From Amoebidium appalachense (lineage: Eukaryota > Ichthyosporea), in assembly GCA_963693365.1 (NCBI GenBank), contig CAVNZM010000013.1, positions 3,968,001 through 4,032,000 on the forward strand: a DNA stretch of 64,000 bases. The letters are read 5' to 3'. Numbering within the stretch: position 1 is the stretch's first letter; each line of letters starts with the position of its first letter. Positions 26,921 through 39,675 of this stretch are shown here, piece after piece. The notes under the pieces are model-generated. The model did not search any database. It was not told the origin of the DNA and was given only the letters and a program-made list of their open reading frames with translations. The position numbers were made by a program, and so were the translations under genes.

Positions 26921-27751
26921 ACGGGGGCCGGGTGACTTGGAGGACGGATGAGGATCACGGGAACGGGACGGGGAACGGTGAGGTGTATGCTCACGTCGAG
27001 GGATACGGTTGCGGAGGTCACCGGAGGGGAGCATTCTGCTCTGGAGGGCTCGAAGAGGACGGTTGTTGACGGTTGCACCAGTGCCTGCGTCGATGAGGCC
27101 GGCACGGATTTCAGCTCCTCGGATGTCACTGATGAGCTGGTTGAAGGACGGGTAAGCCTTGTTGTTCATCCAGTAGTCTGAGCAGAGACGTTCAATGTCA
27201 CTGCAGACCAGGGCGGTGTTCTTGCGGAGGTGAAGGAAGAACTTGCGTACGACATCCTTGTGTTGGACGGGCTCGTCGAGGCAGGCAAGTGTCGTAGCCA
27301 GACGTTGGAGGCGGGTGAGGTACGCTGTGACGTTGGGGTAGTCTCGTAGTTCAAGCTCCTCGTAGGTGACTTGAATCTGGGTGACGCGGGCCTCCTTCTC
27401 TACCACATAAGCCATACGCAGGTTGTGGAAGACTTCTCCACCGTGAACACCGTCTTGCATCCGGCCGGAGTCGTAGAGCTCTATCGGATGGACGGACTGG
27501 TTGAGGATCTGGTCGAGGACGTCGGAAGCTTTCTTGTAGGAGTCCTTGGTGCCGTAGCCTAGCCACTGGTTGGCATCAGTGCCGTCAACCCACTGTGGCC
27601 TCTTGATGGCATCAACGAATTTCTCGGCAATGGTTGTTCTTATGAACCGGTGGATGAGTGGCTCCCACTCGAAATAGTTGAGACGTTTCTCATCTCTCTT
27701 CTCGGATGGATTCCATTGTGGAAGGTTGATGTACGACGGTTTGTCAGTCAT
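26885..27751 (-). pseudogene. Copia-like gag
   Basis: The ATG at 27751 opens a 288-residue frame. Near the start it has LNYFEWEPLIHRFIRTT, the usual W-containing opening of Copia gag, then a helical region with DVLDQILNQSVHP and a run YEELELRDYPNVTAYLTRL typical of the UBN2/gag core. No CCHC zinc knuckle is visible; instead the tail is Arg/Ser/Pro-rich. It lies just upstream of an integrase fragment in a different frame, so the tail is probably the product of the deletion junction. The frame itself is intact, so expression as a gag-only protein cannot be excluded. Confidence 0.65.
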
Positions 27752-27951
27752 GGTTGAAGCAGTAAGACGGAGGAATTTCGCGGTTGTAACGAGATTGTGT
27801 GTTAGCGTGCAAAGGGGCCGTAAACCTGTTGTTTTGTGTGGGTAAACGGAGAAGCAGAGTGCACAGATGGGTGTTATGTTATACACAACACAGAGACACA
27901 CGAGAAAAACACAACCGGAGAGGTGGAACGATTACTGGGGCCATAGGAAAT

Positions 27952-29566
27952 GATTCGACTGCTTCATATTTATTCCAAGGTGAAGTTCCTTTTATACTCA
28001 GGAATGTGAAATCGATAAACCAATCAACAGAACGAAAACTCTATTTTCCAATCAGAAAGACGAAAACTATGAGGGTAAAATAAATTGATCGAAATGCCTG
28101 TCGACACTCATAGAAGATAAAACGCAATCCTCTAAAGAAAGTAAACTTCTAATAAAAGGTACGGAAAACATTTAACAAAATGAAACCAATTATGTATCTA
28201 TTAGTTCACATCATTTATTTATACATGTTCCTAACACAACACGTCTAAATATAAGTATTCCTAATAGTTGGAGTACATAGAACAATGCTACGTCGTGAGA
28301 AAAGAAGGAAAAGGAATGAGGATAGAAAGGAATGGAATGAGAAAGGAATCGAATAGAATTAATGAGGAATGTAGGTTACTATATTTGGGAAAATACAACG
28401 AGATCTGATTGGACGACATATTTAGACATTGACACAAATAACAATACGTGTGCGCGGGCTAAATATTTCGATGTGTACACAGATCTAAGATATCGGTGTA
28501 CACGGAAACAGAAAGGAAAGAAAGAAAGGAAGAAAGGAAAAGGGAAAAGGAAACAAACTATAACAAACTAATAAACATATATAAAACTCAACTTCTAAGT
28601 CTTGCCGATAATCATGGGAAGATGACACCTATAGACCCCCCTCTCTGATAGACCCCCCTGGCATGACCCTAGCCTGCCGCACGCATCATGCCAGCTCAGT
28701 CTCTCGCTGGCGCTTTCTCGTGCAGGTCTGATCCTTTCTTGCTGCCACGTGTCTTAGCTCTCGCGCACGTCCGACAATACAGGCTCGCCCACCTTATCAT
28801 GAGGTCAGTGTCTCTTTGCCTGTCTTGTCTCCTTTCCGTGCCTGGGAGCCTCCACGTTGATACATTATGTACATACAACAAACACAAAATTTTAATTTAA
28901 AGTTTCTGTACCCGGGAAAACTTGCAAAAAACACTATTTGACATCCGATTTTCGTGGAGCTGCATTTATACACCTCTCCCTAGATGCGATTGGACGGCAA
29001 TCCACCGTCAAGCCATCTAAGGCTAAAAATTCTAGCCAAATAAACCTATTCCGCATGCCATCACAAAGCCCGACCCAGCCATCGAACGCCCTCCTGGGCG
29101 CTCCCCCTATACTGACTGAACCAGCGCCAATTTGGACGTGTCTCGGTCGGGTCGGGCGCTGGTTGATGCATTATTTCCGAGCTAGAAAAAATTCCCAAAA
29201 ACGGGGGGTAGGATGTGTGTGCAGAGCCTACATAGCATATGCATCGGTACTATGTGAAAATCATATTAATACTCAATGTGACGACCAACAGAATTCAACA
29301 AAAAGTCTAAAGTGTTCACATTGCCAGCCAGTGTAGCAGACACCCGTAGGGAAAGAGGTAAAACGCGACATAAAAACTCAAACCTATCAACATGCTTGCG
29401 ATTAAAAAGTTCAGCACAAAAGTGGCACCAGCGGCGATGGAAACAAAAATTACAACGCCACTGCACAACTTCCCAGGCAATATCAACATCAGAGCACCAT
29501 ACAGACTTATCTACTAGGGTGGTATCCATACGTACAGCAGGAGAAATATATCCTGCCAAAGCTCCC
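27952..29566. other. Intergenic DNA, no gene seen
   Basis: AT-rich spacer with a purine-rich stretch at 28300-28340 and 28500-28560. Short frames have no recognisable features. A C-rich direct repeat (TAGACCCCCC twice) lies at 28635-28660. Confidence 0.45.
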
Positions 29567-29905
29567 AAAAGGGACTTCACTTTCACTTCGATCTCTTAGC
29601 TGTCACGTCAACTTTTTTGCCCGATTCTTCACCATGGCAGGTATATAAAGGCTTTTGTTTCTTCTTTTTGTGGTGGACTTCACTTTCACTTCGATCTCTT
29701 AGCTGTCACGTCAACTTTTTTTCCCGCTTCTTCACCATGGCAGGTATATAAAGGCTTTTGTTTCTTCTTTTTGTGGTGGGAGGGAGTCCTTTGGACTTCA
29801 CTTTCACTTCGATCTCTTAGCTGTCACGTCAACTTTTTTTCCCGATTCTTCACCATGGCAGGTATATAAAGGCTTTCGTTTCTTCCTTTTGTGGTGGGAG
29901 GGAGT
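29567..29905 (+). repeat. Three direct repeats carrying a TATA box and a start-like ATGGCAG|GTATAT
   Basis: Three copies (about 29567-29671, 29672-29790, 29791-29905) of a 105-120 bp unit starting GGACTTCACTTTCACTTCG. Each contains TCACGTCAACTTTTTT, then TTCACCATGGCAG joined to GTATATAAAGG, then GTTTCTTCTTTTTGTGGTGG. The ATG is in good Kozak context and is followed by a perfect AG|GTATAT donor; read through, it makes only a four-residue peptide. TATATAAAGG could also be a promoter element. Confidence 0.75.
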
Positions 29906-31159
29906 CCCACTCAGGGGAACGTGACTGCAGCGTGTGTGTGGTGTGGCCTGGTGTATTCCTACTGCTGTGAGAGTGTGCCACGGGCATCTCCCTTTCGCGG
30001 AGTTTCTCGCTTGAGAATTGGTTTCTTCAACACCTGGTGTTCCACTGCAACCTATGGTAACTTCTACACGCTGTCTATGCTTCTACGCGACCTATTGGCG
30101 GTGGGCTGCTGCAACTTCTTCAGCTACATCTGCGCTGCGTGAGTGGAGGGGCGGCTACTTGGTCGTCGGGGAGCTTTCCAAGTGACTGCCAGTCCTTAGC
30201 CTCCAGTCGTATGGCAATGACCGGGTTTGCTTGCATGCATTCTGTAATTGTGTTTTTCTGTGTGTCCTGCCACAACTAGGCCACCTTATCAGAGAGCTAG
30301 ATGCAGTTTCTCCGGGTTATCTAGGGGCCGGGCCCGTTGGGATTGTTTTTTAGCTCAGATTTGGTCTGCATTGCTCTTTTAGAGGCTGACTTGCTTGCTG
30401 TGCCTTGGTAGGTTTTGAGGGGAGCCTGTTGGGAAGCAGCAGTAATGATGTCTTCTGCGGCAGAGTGTGGTCTGGTCAACATCGATGCATATGACTAGTT
30501 GGAGCAAACTAGTTTCACACATACACGTACACTTAAGGTTTTGCCCGCTGGTGCCAGTGTCCTTTGTCACTTGTCGCTTTATTTTTATTTCGTTGCTTTG
30601 GCTTTTTCAGTTCTATTGGTGGTACTGTAGCCTGTGGCTGCACGTTGCCTTCATCAACGGATCAATAAAAACGAGTCAAAAGAAGAAAAAAAAAGCGATA
30701 ATGATCAGTACGGTGTTGCCTAAGGAACATACACATGCCGACTGAGTTTTACCTTTGATTTCTCTATCAGAACGAGAAAGAAACTTATACTGGGTATGGT
30801 AATAACGCGAAAAGGCAGAAAAAACAGGAAGAGAAAAGAAAGAGGGAGTGAGATAGCGAGAGGAAGAATCAGGTTGAAAGAGGGTAGGCTGAGGACATTC
30901 AGAAGCAGCGTTGGTGAATCGGGGGGGAAGAGGGATGAATTTCGGTAATCGGCCGACGAGGAGTATTTTTTTTCTCTTTTTCTTTTTTGGCGTGCTACAG
31001 ACTACCGGCACCATACTCTCGAGAGCTGTCGTATGCGTGTAGTCGGAAAAAACTTGTTTTTTACAAATTTGTAGGCGTACCCTCTGCAGGCGTACCCAGT
31101 ATAGTACTCGTAACTCATGGTGTGGTTTCCCTGTGACTGGAGCGTACTTCGTGGTCATC
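29891..31159. other. Spacer with a short Cys-rich frame, no gene called
   Basis: A plus-strand frame at about 29930-30142 encodes a Cys/Phe/Tyr-rich peptide of about 70 residues and ends at a possible donor, but no second exon was found. A minus-strand frame at 30676-31161 shows no family resemblance. The rest is unremarkable. Confidence 0.35.
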
Positions 31160-32433
31160 ATGAATCCCAGTCAGAATACGTCCCCAGGTATACGTCATGC
31201 CTCCCCCGGCCCCCCACTTCGCCCTTACAGAGCTACAGTTATCGTCAATACACATCAGTGCACTGAGTGCCCAACACCATGCATCAGTCCGTCAAGCTGT
31301 TGAACCCTGCCGTTTCTCCCAGGCCCGTCTTTCCCTCCCCCATCCCTAGCCTCCCTTACACGACCTGCTGCCTTCCCATTTCAAAACGGGTTTGCTTGCT
31401 TGCCAGAACGGGTAGGAGTGCTCTCAGGAGTCGACCAGGAAGCAGGTGCGGTGAGAAGGGGTTTGGGGCAGGGAGGGGAGGGGGACTCAGATAACAGCCA
31501 CCCGCCCATCGTAACCTCATTTCACTTGAAACCAACGTGAACACACACACTCATGTTGGTCTTCACCGCCACCCTACTTACAGGGGAGAGTCCCTGGGTG
31601 GAGTATCGGGCTGGCAACCTGCCCGTCATCTTGTCTGTGCCTCACGGGGGCTTGGAGAAACCAGCAGCATCCCTTGACAGAACGTGTGTGGTCTCTCCTT
31701 CCTCTTTAACTGCCCGCCGCACCATCCCCACCCCATGGCTACCAGGTTGAGTCACTAGGCTGTGTGTGTCCCTTCTTATATGGGATGACCCCTTTTTCTT
31801 CACCCTTCTCCTTTCCTTTTCAAAACTTTACTACTCATTGACTCGTTTCAGTCGTGCTGCCTTTCCGTTGTTACCTGTATACCTCCTCCTCTAGCCCACC
31901 ACCCCACCCCGTGGCAACCTACCAACGCCCTCCCACTGTCACCTCCTCCACTGGCCTCACGCAAGCAGTGCACTTGCTTGTATATTTGTTAGCTTATTAT
32001 CAGCGGTGGATTGGTTTGTATGATTAACTTGTATATTGTATTGTGATTGGCTTTCATGCCAACAGGCACACGATTGTTCATGCACCACCAAACTGCCGTG
32101 CCCTTCCGTTTGCTTTTGCCACATCCCCGTGCTTTTCCCCGCGACACAATGCCAGTCCTGTCCCCTCGCTATTCCCCCTCGAATGTGTACTTTTATTCTC
32201 TGTAACGCACTCTTAGCTACCTTCTTCCCCCCCCCCCCCCCCTCCCCCCCCCCCCCCCAAAAAAAAAAAAAAAAAAAAAAGAAAGAAAGAAAGAAAGAAA
32301 AAAGAAAAAGAAGGAAAGAAAAGACTTAAAGGGGGGGAGGGGGGGGGGGGGGAAGAAATAAAACACCTGCAGTTTTTTTTTTCCCTTTGTGCGTGCACAC
32401 ACAGACGCAGATACACACACACACACACACACT

Positions 32434-32465
<32 letters not shown>

Positions 32466-32557
32466 CCTGCAGGTTGATGAGGGTCTCTCTCCCTCCCCTC
32501 CCTCCACCCCACACACACACACACACCTTTTCCCTGTATGTGCGTGCACAGGAGCAC

Positions 32558-32625
<68 letters not shown>

Positions 32626-33450
32626 CACCACAGTGTGCACATACACACTCGTGGACGGGAAGGTACTGAAGGATGGTGTGTGCGAGTGCTAGTCTGACTG
32701 TGGGGCTGCAGGTCAGGGTGCCTGGAGGGAGACGACAACTCGCTGGGCCTGGCCTATGCCGTGTACGAGCGCCTTGTGGAGCTCAGCAGCCAGGCCGGTC
32801 CTGGGCCTGGCCGGGTGGGGGCACAGACACTGAGGCCGCACTTTGTGGTGTCGCTGCTGGACCGCACCAAGCTGGACCCCAACCGCCCACGGCACACGGC
32901 CACCCACCCGGACTGTGAGCTCAGCCTGTCTGCACACGACACGTACCACGGGGTGATTGCAAGTGCTATCAGGAAAGAGCTCCAAACAGCCCCCATTGTT
33001 TTTCTGTTCGACATCCATGGGCAGAGTCACCGGCCACACACGTGTGAGCTTGGGTACTATGTCAAAACACCGGCCCTGCGCACCAGCACCAGTGACTGGC
33101 ACCCCGACACGGCCCTCGGCAGCAGCCTGAGGACCCTGTTCCTGCGCAGGCCAGGCATGGCCATGGCCGAGTTTGGCGACTGGGTGCGCGGCACCAACAG
33201 CCTCGGCGCACTGCTGGAGGCCAGGGCCTGTCCGTGCCTACCGTCACCGTCCAACCCGGCGCCCGGCGAGAACGAGACATATTTCTGGGGTGCACACACG
33301 GTGATGACCTACGGGCAGGTGGAGGGCTGTGTGGCAGTGCAGATCGAGACCCCCCGGCACTGGAGGGCTGATGCAGCGGCCTGGAGAGACTACGGGGGCA
33401 GGCTGGCTGAGGCGTTGCATGCCTACGTGGTGAGAGTCGGCCAGGCGTAG
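31160..33450 (+). CDS. N-formylglutamate amidohydrolase-like enzyme
   Basis: Three exons: 31160-31187, 31584-31683 and 32712-33450, 867 nt, 288 aa, all phases matching. Near the N-terminus it has [14 protein letters not shown], the metal-ligand HGG region of the family; exon 3 has [16 protein letters not shown], then [10 protein letters not shown] and FDIHGQSH, and near the end [14 protein letters not shown]. These follow the order seen in N-formylglutamate deformylases (HutG type), zinc enzymes that release formate from N-formyl-L-glutamate in histidine breakdown or act on related formyl amino acids. Length is normal. There is no signal peptide, so a cytosolic enzyme is likely. Substrate is inferred from family. 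The gene is convergent with THOC5. Confidence 0.82.
32213..32640. repeat. Intronic C tract, G tract and (CA)n
   Basis: Low-complexity block inside intron 2 of the amidohydrolase gene: C and A tracts at 32227-32280, a G tract at 32331-32352 and (CA)n at 32412-32460 and 32562-32622. Confidence 0.85.
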
Positions 33451-33459
33451 GCGGTGCTC

Positions 33460-33960
33460 TGAATATGCGGTGGTAATAGGTGTGTGTGCAGACAACAAGT
33501 AGAAGTGCATGTGCTGGGGTGGTAATTGGGTGTGCGCGCAGGGAACAAGTGCTGGGGTGGTAATGGCTGTGCGTGCAGGCCCTGGGACAAGTGGGCATAC
33601 TGGGGTGATAATATGTGTGCATGTAGGGGACAGGTAGGTGTACATAGGTGGTGATATTTTGCAAGGGACAAGTACGTGTATTGGGGTGGTGATAGGCTGC
33701 AGGGCACAAGTGGGTGTACTGAGGGTATAGGTGTGCGCGCAAGGGACAAGTAGAAGTAGGTGTGAATATAGGGGACAAGTAGAAGTAGGTGTGCATGCAG
33801 GTGTCACAGGGGACAAGTTGGTGTATTTAGGAGGTGATAGGTGTGCATGCATGGGACAAGTAGGTGGTGATAGGTGTGCATGCAGGAGACAAGTGGGTGG
33901 TGAAAGGTGTGCATGAATGGGACAAGTATGTGCTGGAAATGTCTGCATTCACGGTACAGT
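33460..33960 (+). repeat. Degenerate GGGACAAGTAGG minisatellite
   Basis: Irregular repeats built from GGGACAAGTAGGTG and TAGGTGTGCATGCAGG, immediately downstream of the amidohydrolase stop codon. Units vary from about 25 to 45 bp. Confidence 0.75.
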
Positions 33961-34349
33961 GGTTGCAGTAGTCCAATAGGAGAGATGATGTAAGTTTGTA
34001 TCGACCCTATAAAGGTGTGTGTTATGATGAGTAGACGTGGTGTGTAGAAGAGCCATCATACACATGAAATTCAATGAAATATACCGACTTTCATATTGCC
34101 TTTGTGCCTGATAATTGTCGTTCGGCTACGTGCGAAACTGTATGAAAACCCCATTCTGATGCAGCAATTACTTGTGGATATGCCCAAAGATCATTTTGAA
34201 TCCTGGTGGTGTTCCAGGTTTTTCGCTATCCCGCCCCATGATGTGCTAAAAACATACGTGTGGTTGAATTCGTCCATCTGTCGAATACTTCATGCAGGTG
34301 CCTTCGGGGTGTGTCACGTGACCTAAATTCCTTCATGTGCCTGGCACGC

Positions 34350-34630
34350 AGCCAGCACGCCATTGGTCAAACGCATGTCGGCCCAGCAGGCTATTGGTCA
34401 AACACACGTCGGGCCAGCAGGCCATTGGTCAAACACATGTCGGCCCAGCAGGCTATTGGTCAAACACATGTCGGCCCAGCAGGCTTTTGGTCAAACACAT
34501 GTCGGCCCAGCAGGCTATTGGTCAAACACATGTCGGCCCAGCAGGCTATTGGTCACACACATGTCGGCCCAGCAGGCTATTGGTCAAACACATGTCGGCC
34601 CAACAGGCTATTGGTCAAACACATACTGCC
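34350..34630 (+). repeat. 31-bp minisatellite containing ATTGGTCA
   Basis: About nine copies of a 31-bp unit, AGCAGGCTATTGGTCAAACA followed by CATGTCGGCCC. Each unit contains an inverted CCAAT box. It lies in the intergenic region between the two convergent genes. Confidence 0.9.
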
Positions 34631-35162
34631 GCAGCTGGTGGCTGAATCTTGTAGGCATGCGCCTGTCTCTGCCCCTGCAGGCGGTGGTCTGTCAGCACAC
34701 AGCATGGCCCTGGGGGCCACGGGCAGCACTGAAGGGCCTGCACCTCGCCATGGCCGCACCGAACCTCCTAGGCCTTGGCTTGCGCTATGAAAATTCTAGG
34801 CTGAGGATTCTTGCTCTCTATCATTGTGGCCCCATTTCGTTGGCTGCTATCAGTCAATTACTTTGCGCCATATTTGAGCCCTGGTCATGCACAAGGCCAT
34901 GTATGTCGACATACATGCACTTGCGTACGCCCACACCGCTGCAGGCATGCATGTTTGTGTGCAGTTGCGATTATGCACCAGCGGCGCAAAAGTCAGATGC
35001 AGCCACAAAGGGCAGCTGAAGTAGGCGTGTTTGTCTTCCCTACCCTACCTCTCTACTCTTCTTCCCCCCACCCCACCCCTCGCCTCCCCTCCCCTCTCTC
35101 CCTTCCTTTCTTTTTTCTTTTTCCTCCGCGGCGGCGGCGGCTGCGCAGGCCGGGAGGGGGGG

Positions 35163-35408
35163 GGTTTGAATGCGGAACACAGTACGAAGTACGCATAGAC
35201 GATGAGAAGCATGGTGCAGGACACATGCAAAGGCAAACATTCAAGTATGCAGCATCAGCCATGCGCACAGTATGCGTCATAAGCAGAGCCCATCCTCAGG
35301 GAGGGCCCAAGTCATCAATTGCGTCTGAGTTTCGACCCCTTAGCCAGCGTATATACGACGCTCCAACTCAGACAGCAGCATCAACTGAACTTGGGTGGGT
35401 CAACCCGT
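35163..35408 (+). repeat. Interspersed repeat, copy 1 of an exact direct pair
   Basis: A 246-bp segment starting GGTTTGAATGCGGAAC and ending GGGTCAACCCGT. An apparently identical copy lies 451 bp downstream. It is followed by CTTGATCAAAGACGAGCAGG, which recurs after the divergent copy near 39870. SINE-like family of unknown class. Confidence 0.8.
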
Positions 35409-35613
35409 CTTGATCAAAGACGAGCAGGGTTGCTTATGCAAGCAAGGTGAGCAAAACGGTGAAGATGTGTGTGCAAACTAATGCAGTGCAGCGACAAACG
35501 CGTATGTGCTTACAGATGCACGACACAGAGCAACCATGCCCGGTTGCATGGAAGTAAAGATGTCTCCACACAGTGGTCTGTCCTGAAAGGACACCTCTGA
35601 AAGAAGACAGGGG

Positions 35614-35858
35614 GGTTTGAATGCGGAACACAGTACGAAGTACGCATAGACGATGAGAAGCATGGTGCAGGACACATGCAAAGGCAAACATTCAAGTATG
35701 CAGCATCAGCCATGCGCACAGTATGCGTCATAAGCAGAGCCCATCCTCAGGGAGGGCCCAAGTCATCAATTGCGTCTGAGTTTCGACCCCTTAGCCAGCG
35801 TATATACGACGCTCCAACTCAGACAGCAGCATCAACTGAACTTGGGTGGGTCAACCCG

Positions 35859-35859
<1 letters not shown>
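35614..35859 (+). repeat. Interspersed repeat, copy 2 of an exact direct pair
   Basis: Same 246 bp as at 35163. Here the segment is followed directly by a G tract of about 30 bp (35860-35888), which ends two bases before the THOC5 stop-codon region. Confidence 0.8.
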
Positions 35860-35890
<31 letters not shown>

Positions 35891-35892
35891 TG

Positions 35893-38800
35893 TTACTTCG
35901 TGCGGCGCTCATACAGGCGGCCCAGGACGGAGTCATCGACTGTGGCCTGGACTATGCGTACATAGGCATCGAACACCTCCTGGATGGGGGCACGCACGTG
36001 TGAGGCATGCTATGGCGGCAGCTTATGCTGGCGCCTTGCAGTGTGCAGATGGTGTGTTTTCGGTGTGTGTGTTTGTGCCCATGTATGCATATGTCCGTGT
36101 GGTGGTGCCTGTGCGCGCGTGTGTGACTGCTGCTGCAGGGTCGACTTGCAACTAAGCATTTAATCTGCGTACAATCTGCCGTGGGGACACCCCCTCAACA
36201 CTAGATATGCCCACAAGCCAAAGGGCCTCGAGTGCCATTCCCCCATTTCCATGTTAGAATCGGCGGAGCAGTACGCTTTAGACTATAAAAAGGCTCATCG
36301 TGTAGGCAGATGTGTGTGCGTGTGCTTGTGTCTGGCAATTGCGGGGTGAACGAATGTGTGCCCACGGATTTGTTTGCCGTGCGCATGATTGTACTCACAT
36401 GTCCAGGGCATGTGTATGATTGTACTCACATGTCCAGGGCGTGTGTATGATTGTACTCACGTGTCCAGGGCATGTGTCTGATTGTATTCACGTGTCCACA
36501 GCATGTGTATGATTGTATTCACGTGTCCACAGCATGTGGATGATTGTATTCACGTGTCCACAGCATGTGTATCATTGTATTCACGTGTCCACAGCATGTG
36601 GATGATTGTATTCACGTGTCCAGGGCAAGTGTCTGATTGTATTCACGTATGATTGTATTCACGCGTCCAGGGCATGTGTCTGATTGTATTCACGTGTCCA
36701 GGGCATGTGTCTGATTGTATTCACGTGTCCAGGGCATGTGTCTGATTGTATTCACGTGTCCAGGGCATGTGTCTGATTGTATTCACGTGTCCAGGGCATG
36801 TGTCTGATTGTATTCACGTGTCCAGGGCATGTGTATGATTGTATCCACGTGTACACCGGTTGTCTATAAATGTATTCATGTGCACTTGCGATGACTGTAT
36901 TCGGAATACGCATGATGGTGTTCACCTGCAGGCATATGTATCTATTCACGTGCACTTGCATGATTGCAGCCACATGCATGTGCATGATTCTATTCACGGG
37001 CCCACGGCTGCCTTTCTGCCGACACGTGGCACCGTGCTACCTGCACCAAGGCCCCACCTGCAACCTGCGCCCTTGTGCCCCCCTGCTAACAACCACCGCT
37101 CCCGACTGTTCTCCGCCCCCCTCTCCGCAAATCCCAAACCATCACCTCCACCGCCTGTCCCACCAGAGAAGCTCTACATAATTCCGCATTGGCCTGCCAG
37201 CCACTCCCACACACACCATATCCTGCGATTGGCTAGTATCCACACACGCACCTGTAGGCGCCGCATCTGCAGGGTCAGGATGTAGTTGCGGGAGGGTGGG
37301 TCCCAGGCCAGGCCATGTGCTGTGTTGACCTCGTGCTCCATGTGCTGGGGGGGGGGGGGGGGGGGGGGGGAGGGGGTGTTTGGGTGGGGGGAGGGGGGGA
37401 GGGGTGGGGGGAGGGGGCGGTAAGAATGTGTTAACACAAAAAAAGAAAACGTAACAAAAAGCACACTACCTCTGGTTTCAGAGGCATACCATCGTGTGTG
37501 TGTGCATGGGTGGGGATACAGGGCTATACTCTGACGTTGCTGGTTGTGTGGGTCAGGGGCCGAAGGTTTGGCATCATATCATTGCCTAGGCCTATGTGCG
37601 TGTGTGTGTGAGTGGGGGAATGAGGGGGTGGGTGAGGGGAGGGAGGGGGGGGGGGGGGGGGGTCATACCCTGAGGCACCAAGGTGTGTGTGCATGGGTGA
37701 GTATCCTACTTAAAAAATGTGTGTGCATGTGACGTAGCCTACGATAAGCCTATGTGTGTGCATGGGGGGTAACTTACTCTAAGCCTATGTGTGTGCATGG
37801 GGCTTAACCTACACTAAGCCTATGTGTGTGCATGGGGAGGCAACCTGCACTAAGCCTATGTGTGTGCATGGGGAGGCAACCTATCCTGAGCCTATGTGTG
37901 TGCATGGGAGGCAACCTATCCTGAGCCTATGTGTGTGCATGGGAGGCAACCTATCCTGAGCCTATGTGTGTGCATGGGGAGGCAACCTACCTGAGCCTAT
38001 GTGTGTGCATGGGAGGCAACCTACCCTGAGCCTATGTGTGTGCATGGGAGGCAACCTACCCTGAGCCTATGTGTGTGCATGGGAGGCAACCTACCCTGAG
38101 GCACCACGGTGTGTCGCCCTCAGCCACGCCCTTTCTGAGGCTGAGGGAGTACTCGGGCAGGCGATTCGGATAGTCGATGGGCACCTTGATGCGCAGCTCC
38201 AGCTCGTCTGGGGGGCTGCGGTGAGCTGGAAGGGCACAGACATGCACAGGCGCCATAGGTGGCATGGTGGGTGAATCGGGTAAAGGGAAGGCACCATGCA
38301 GGTGTGCCAGTGTGTGTGCATGTGTGCATGTGTGCATGTGTGCATGTGTTTATGTGTTTATGTGTTTATGTGTTTATGTGTTTATGTGTTTATGTGTGCG
38401 TGTGTGCATGTGTGCATGTGTGCATGTGTGCATGTGTGCATGTGTGCTGGCGGCATGCAGGGCCAGCTGTCTGTTTCTGCTACCGGCAGCCCTTGGTATA
38501 TGCCATGCACTCCTTGGCCTTCCCTCCCTGCAACTCATGCTACCCTCCCCCCATTCATCCCCCTCCCCAACTCCCACCAAGAACTCACCCCTTGGGGGTG
38601 CCCCCCTACTTCCCTCCCCCTTCCTCCCCACCTTCTCTCTCCTCCCCTTCTTTCCCCCTCCCTCCCCCTCCCGCTCCCCCTCCCGCTTCCCCTCCCCCCC
38701 CCCCCCCCTCCCCCCCGTTCACCCCACCTCAACCCCCCCTCTCCCCTCTTTCCCTCCCCCCCTCCCTCCCCCCCTCTCTAAGCCCCCCCTGCCCCCCCTC

Positions 38801-39643
38801 CCTAGCTTTCCCCCCGCCTTTCCCTCCCTCTTTCTCTTTCTCCCCCCCTCCCCCCCCCCCTCTCTCTCTCCCCCCTCTCTCTCTGCCTCTCTCCCCCTCT
38901 CTCCCCCCTCGCTCTCTTTCTCTTTCTCTTTTTCTTTCCTTCTCCCCAGGGCCTCTCTCTCTCCTTCCCCACCCTCTCCCCCCGCTCCCCTACTCCCCCA
39001 CTCCCCGCCTCCCCGCCTCCCTCCTTCTCTCTCTCTCTCTCTCTCCCCCCCCCCCCCCCCCCCCCGCCTCCCTACATTACACGCTTGCACACCCTTCTCA
39101 GTGCAGTCTGATTGGTTGGCACTTACAGTCGCCATTTGCCAGATAGCCGCTGAACTCCAGGCTGTGTTTCTGCCCCCACACCGTCAGGACACCCGCATGC
39201 ACAAGGGCACCATGAGAAGCAACAGACATCTATGGCATAGCAGCCTGATGCTTTCGGCTTGCTTCTTTGGTTCCCCCTGTTTGATTTTGGCTTGGTTTGA
39301 ATCGTTAGCACTCTCTGTCCAAAACGTATGTATGCATCATTGGCCTTCACTATTTTTAGGTTTTGGCTTGCATTACTGATCCTCTCGGGGGGGAGGGGGG
39401 GGGGGGGGTGGCAAGCTGCGAGCCAAACAAAGCAAAAGCCACTTGAACAAAACCCAGACCAACCAACTCAATTCAAAAGGCAGACAATATGTAGGGCCAC
39501 CTATACCAGTGGTCATTTTGTACAAAAGAACGGGTTTCAACCCTTTTGCTTTGGGGTGTGTGGTTCCCTGACTATTCTGTACTTTAACGGCTAAGCATAT
39601 GGCCATGGCGGGGAAGGTTGGGAGGGGAAGGGGGAGGGGGAGA

Positions 39644-39675
<32 letters not shown>

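Larger units (their letters stand above)
26546..27951 (-). mobile_element. Truncated Copia-like LTR retroelement
   Basis: Reading on the minus strand, a gag-like ORF is followed at once, in another frame, by the C-terminal part of a Copia-type integrase. Protease, integrase core and reverse transcriptase are missing. No LTR pair or clear primer-binding site could be found at either end, and the left end is cut off against the TTGGCAATA field. The element is therefore a dead, internally deleted copy. Confidence 0.7.

Noticed and set aside
30676-31161. Minus-strand 161-residue ORF
   Set aside because: No family resemblance, biased composition and overlap with the first exon of the amidohydrolase gene.
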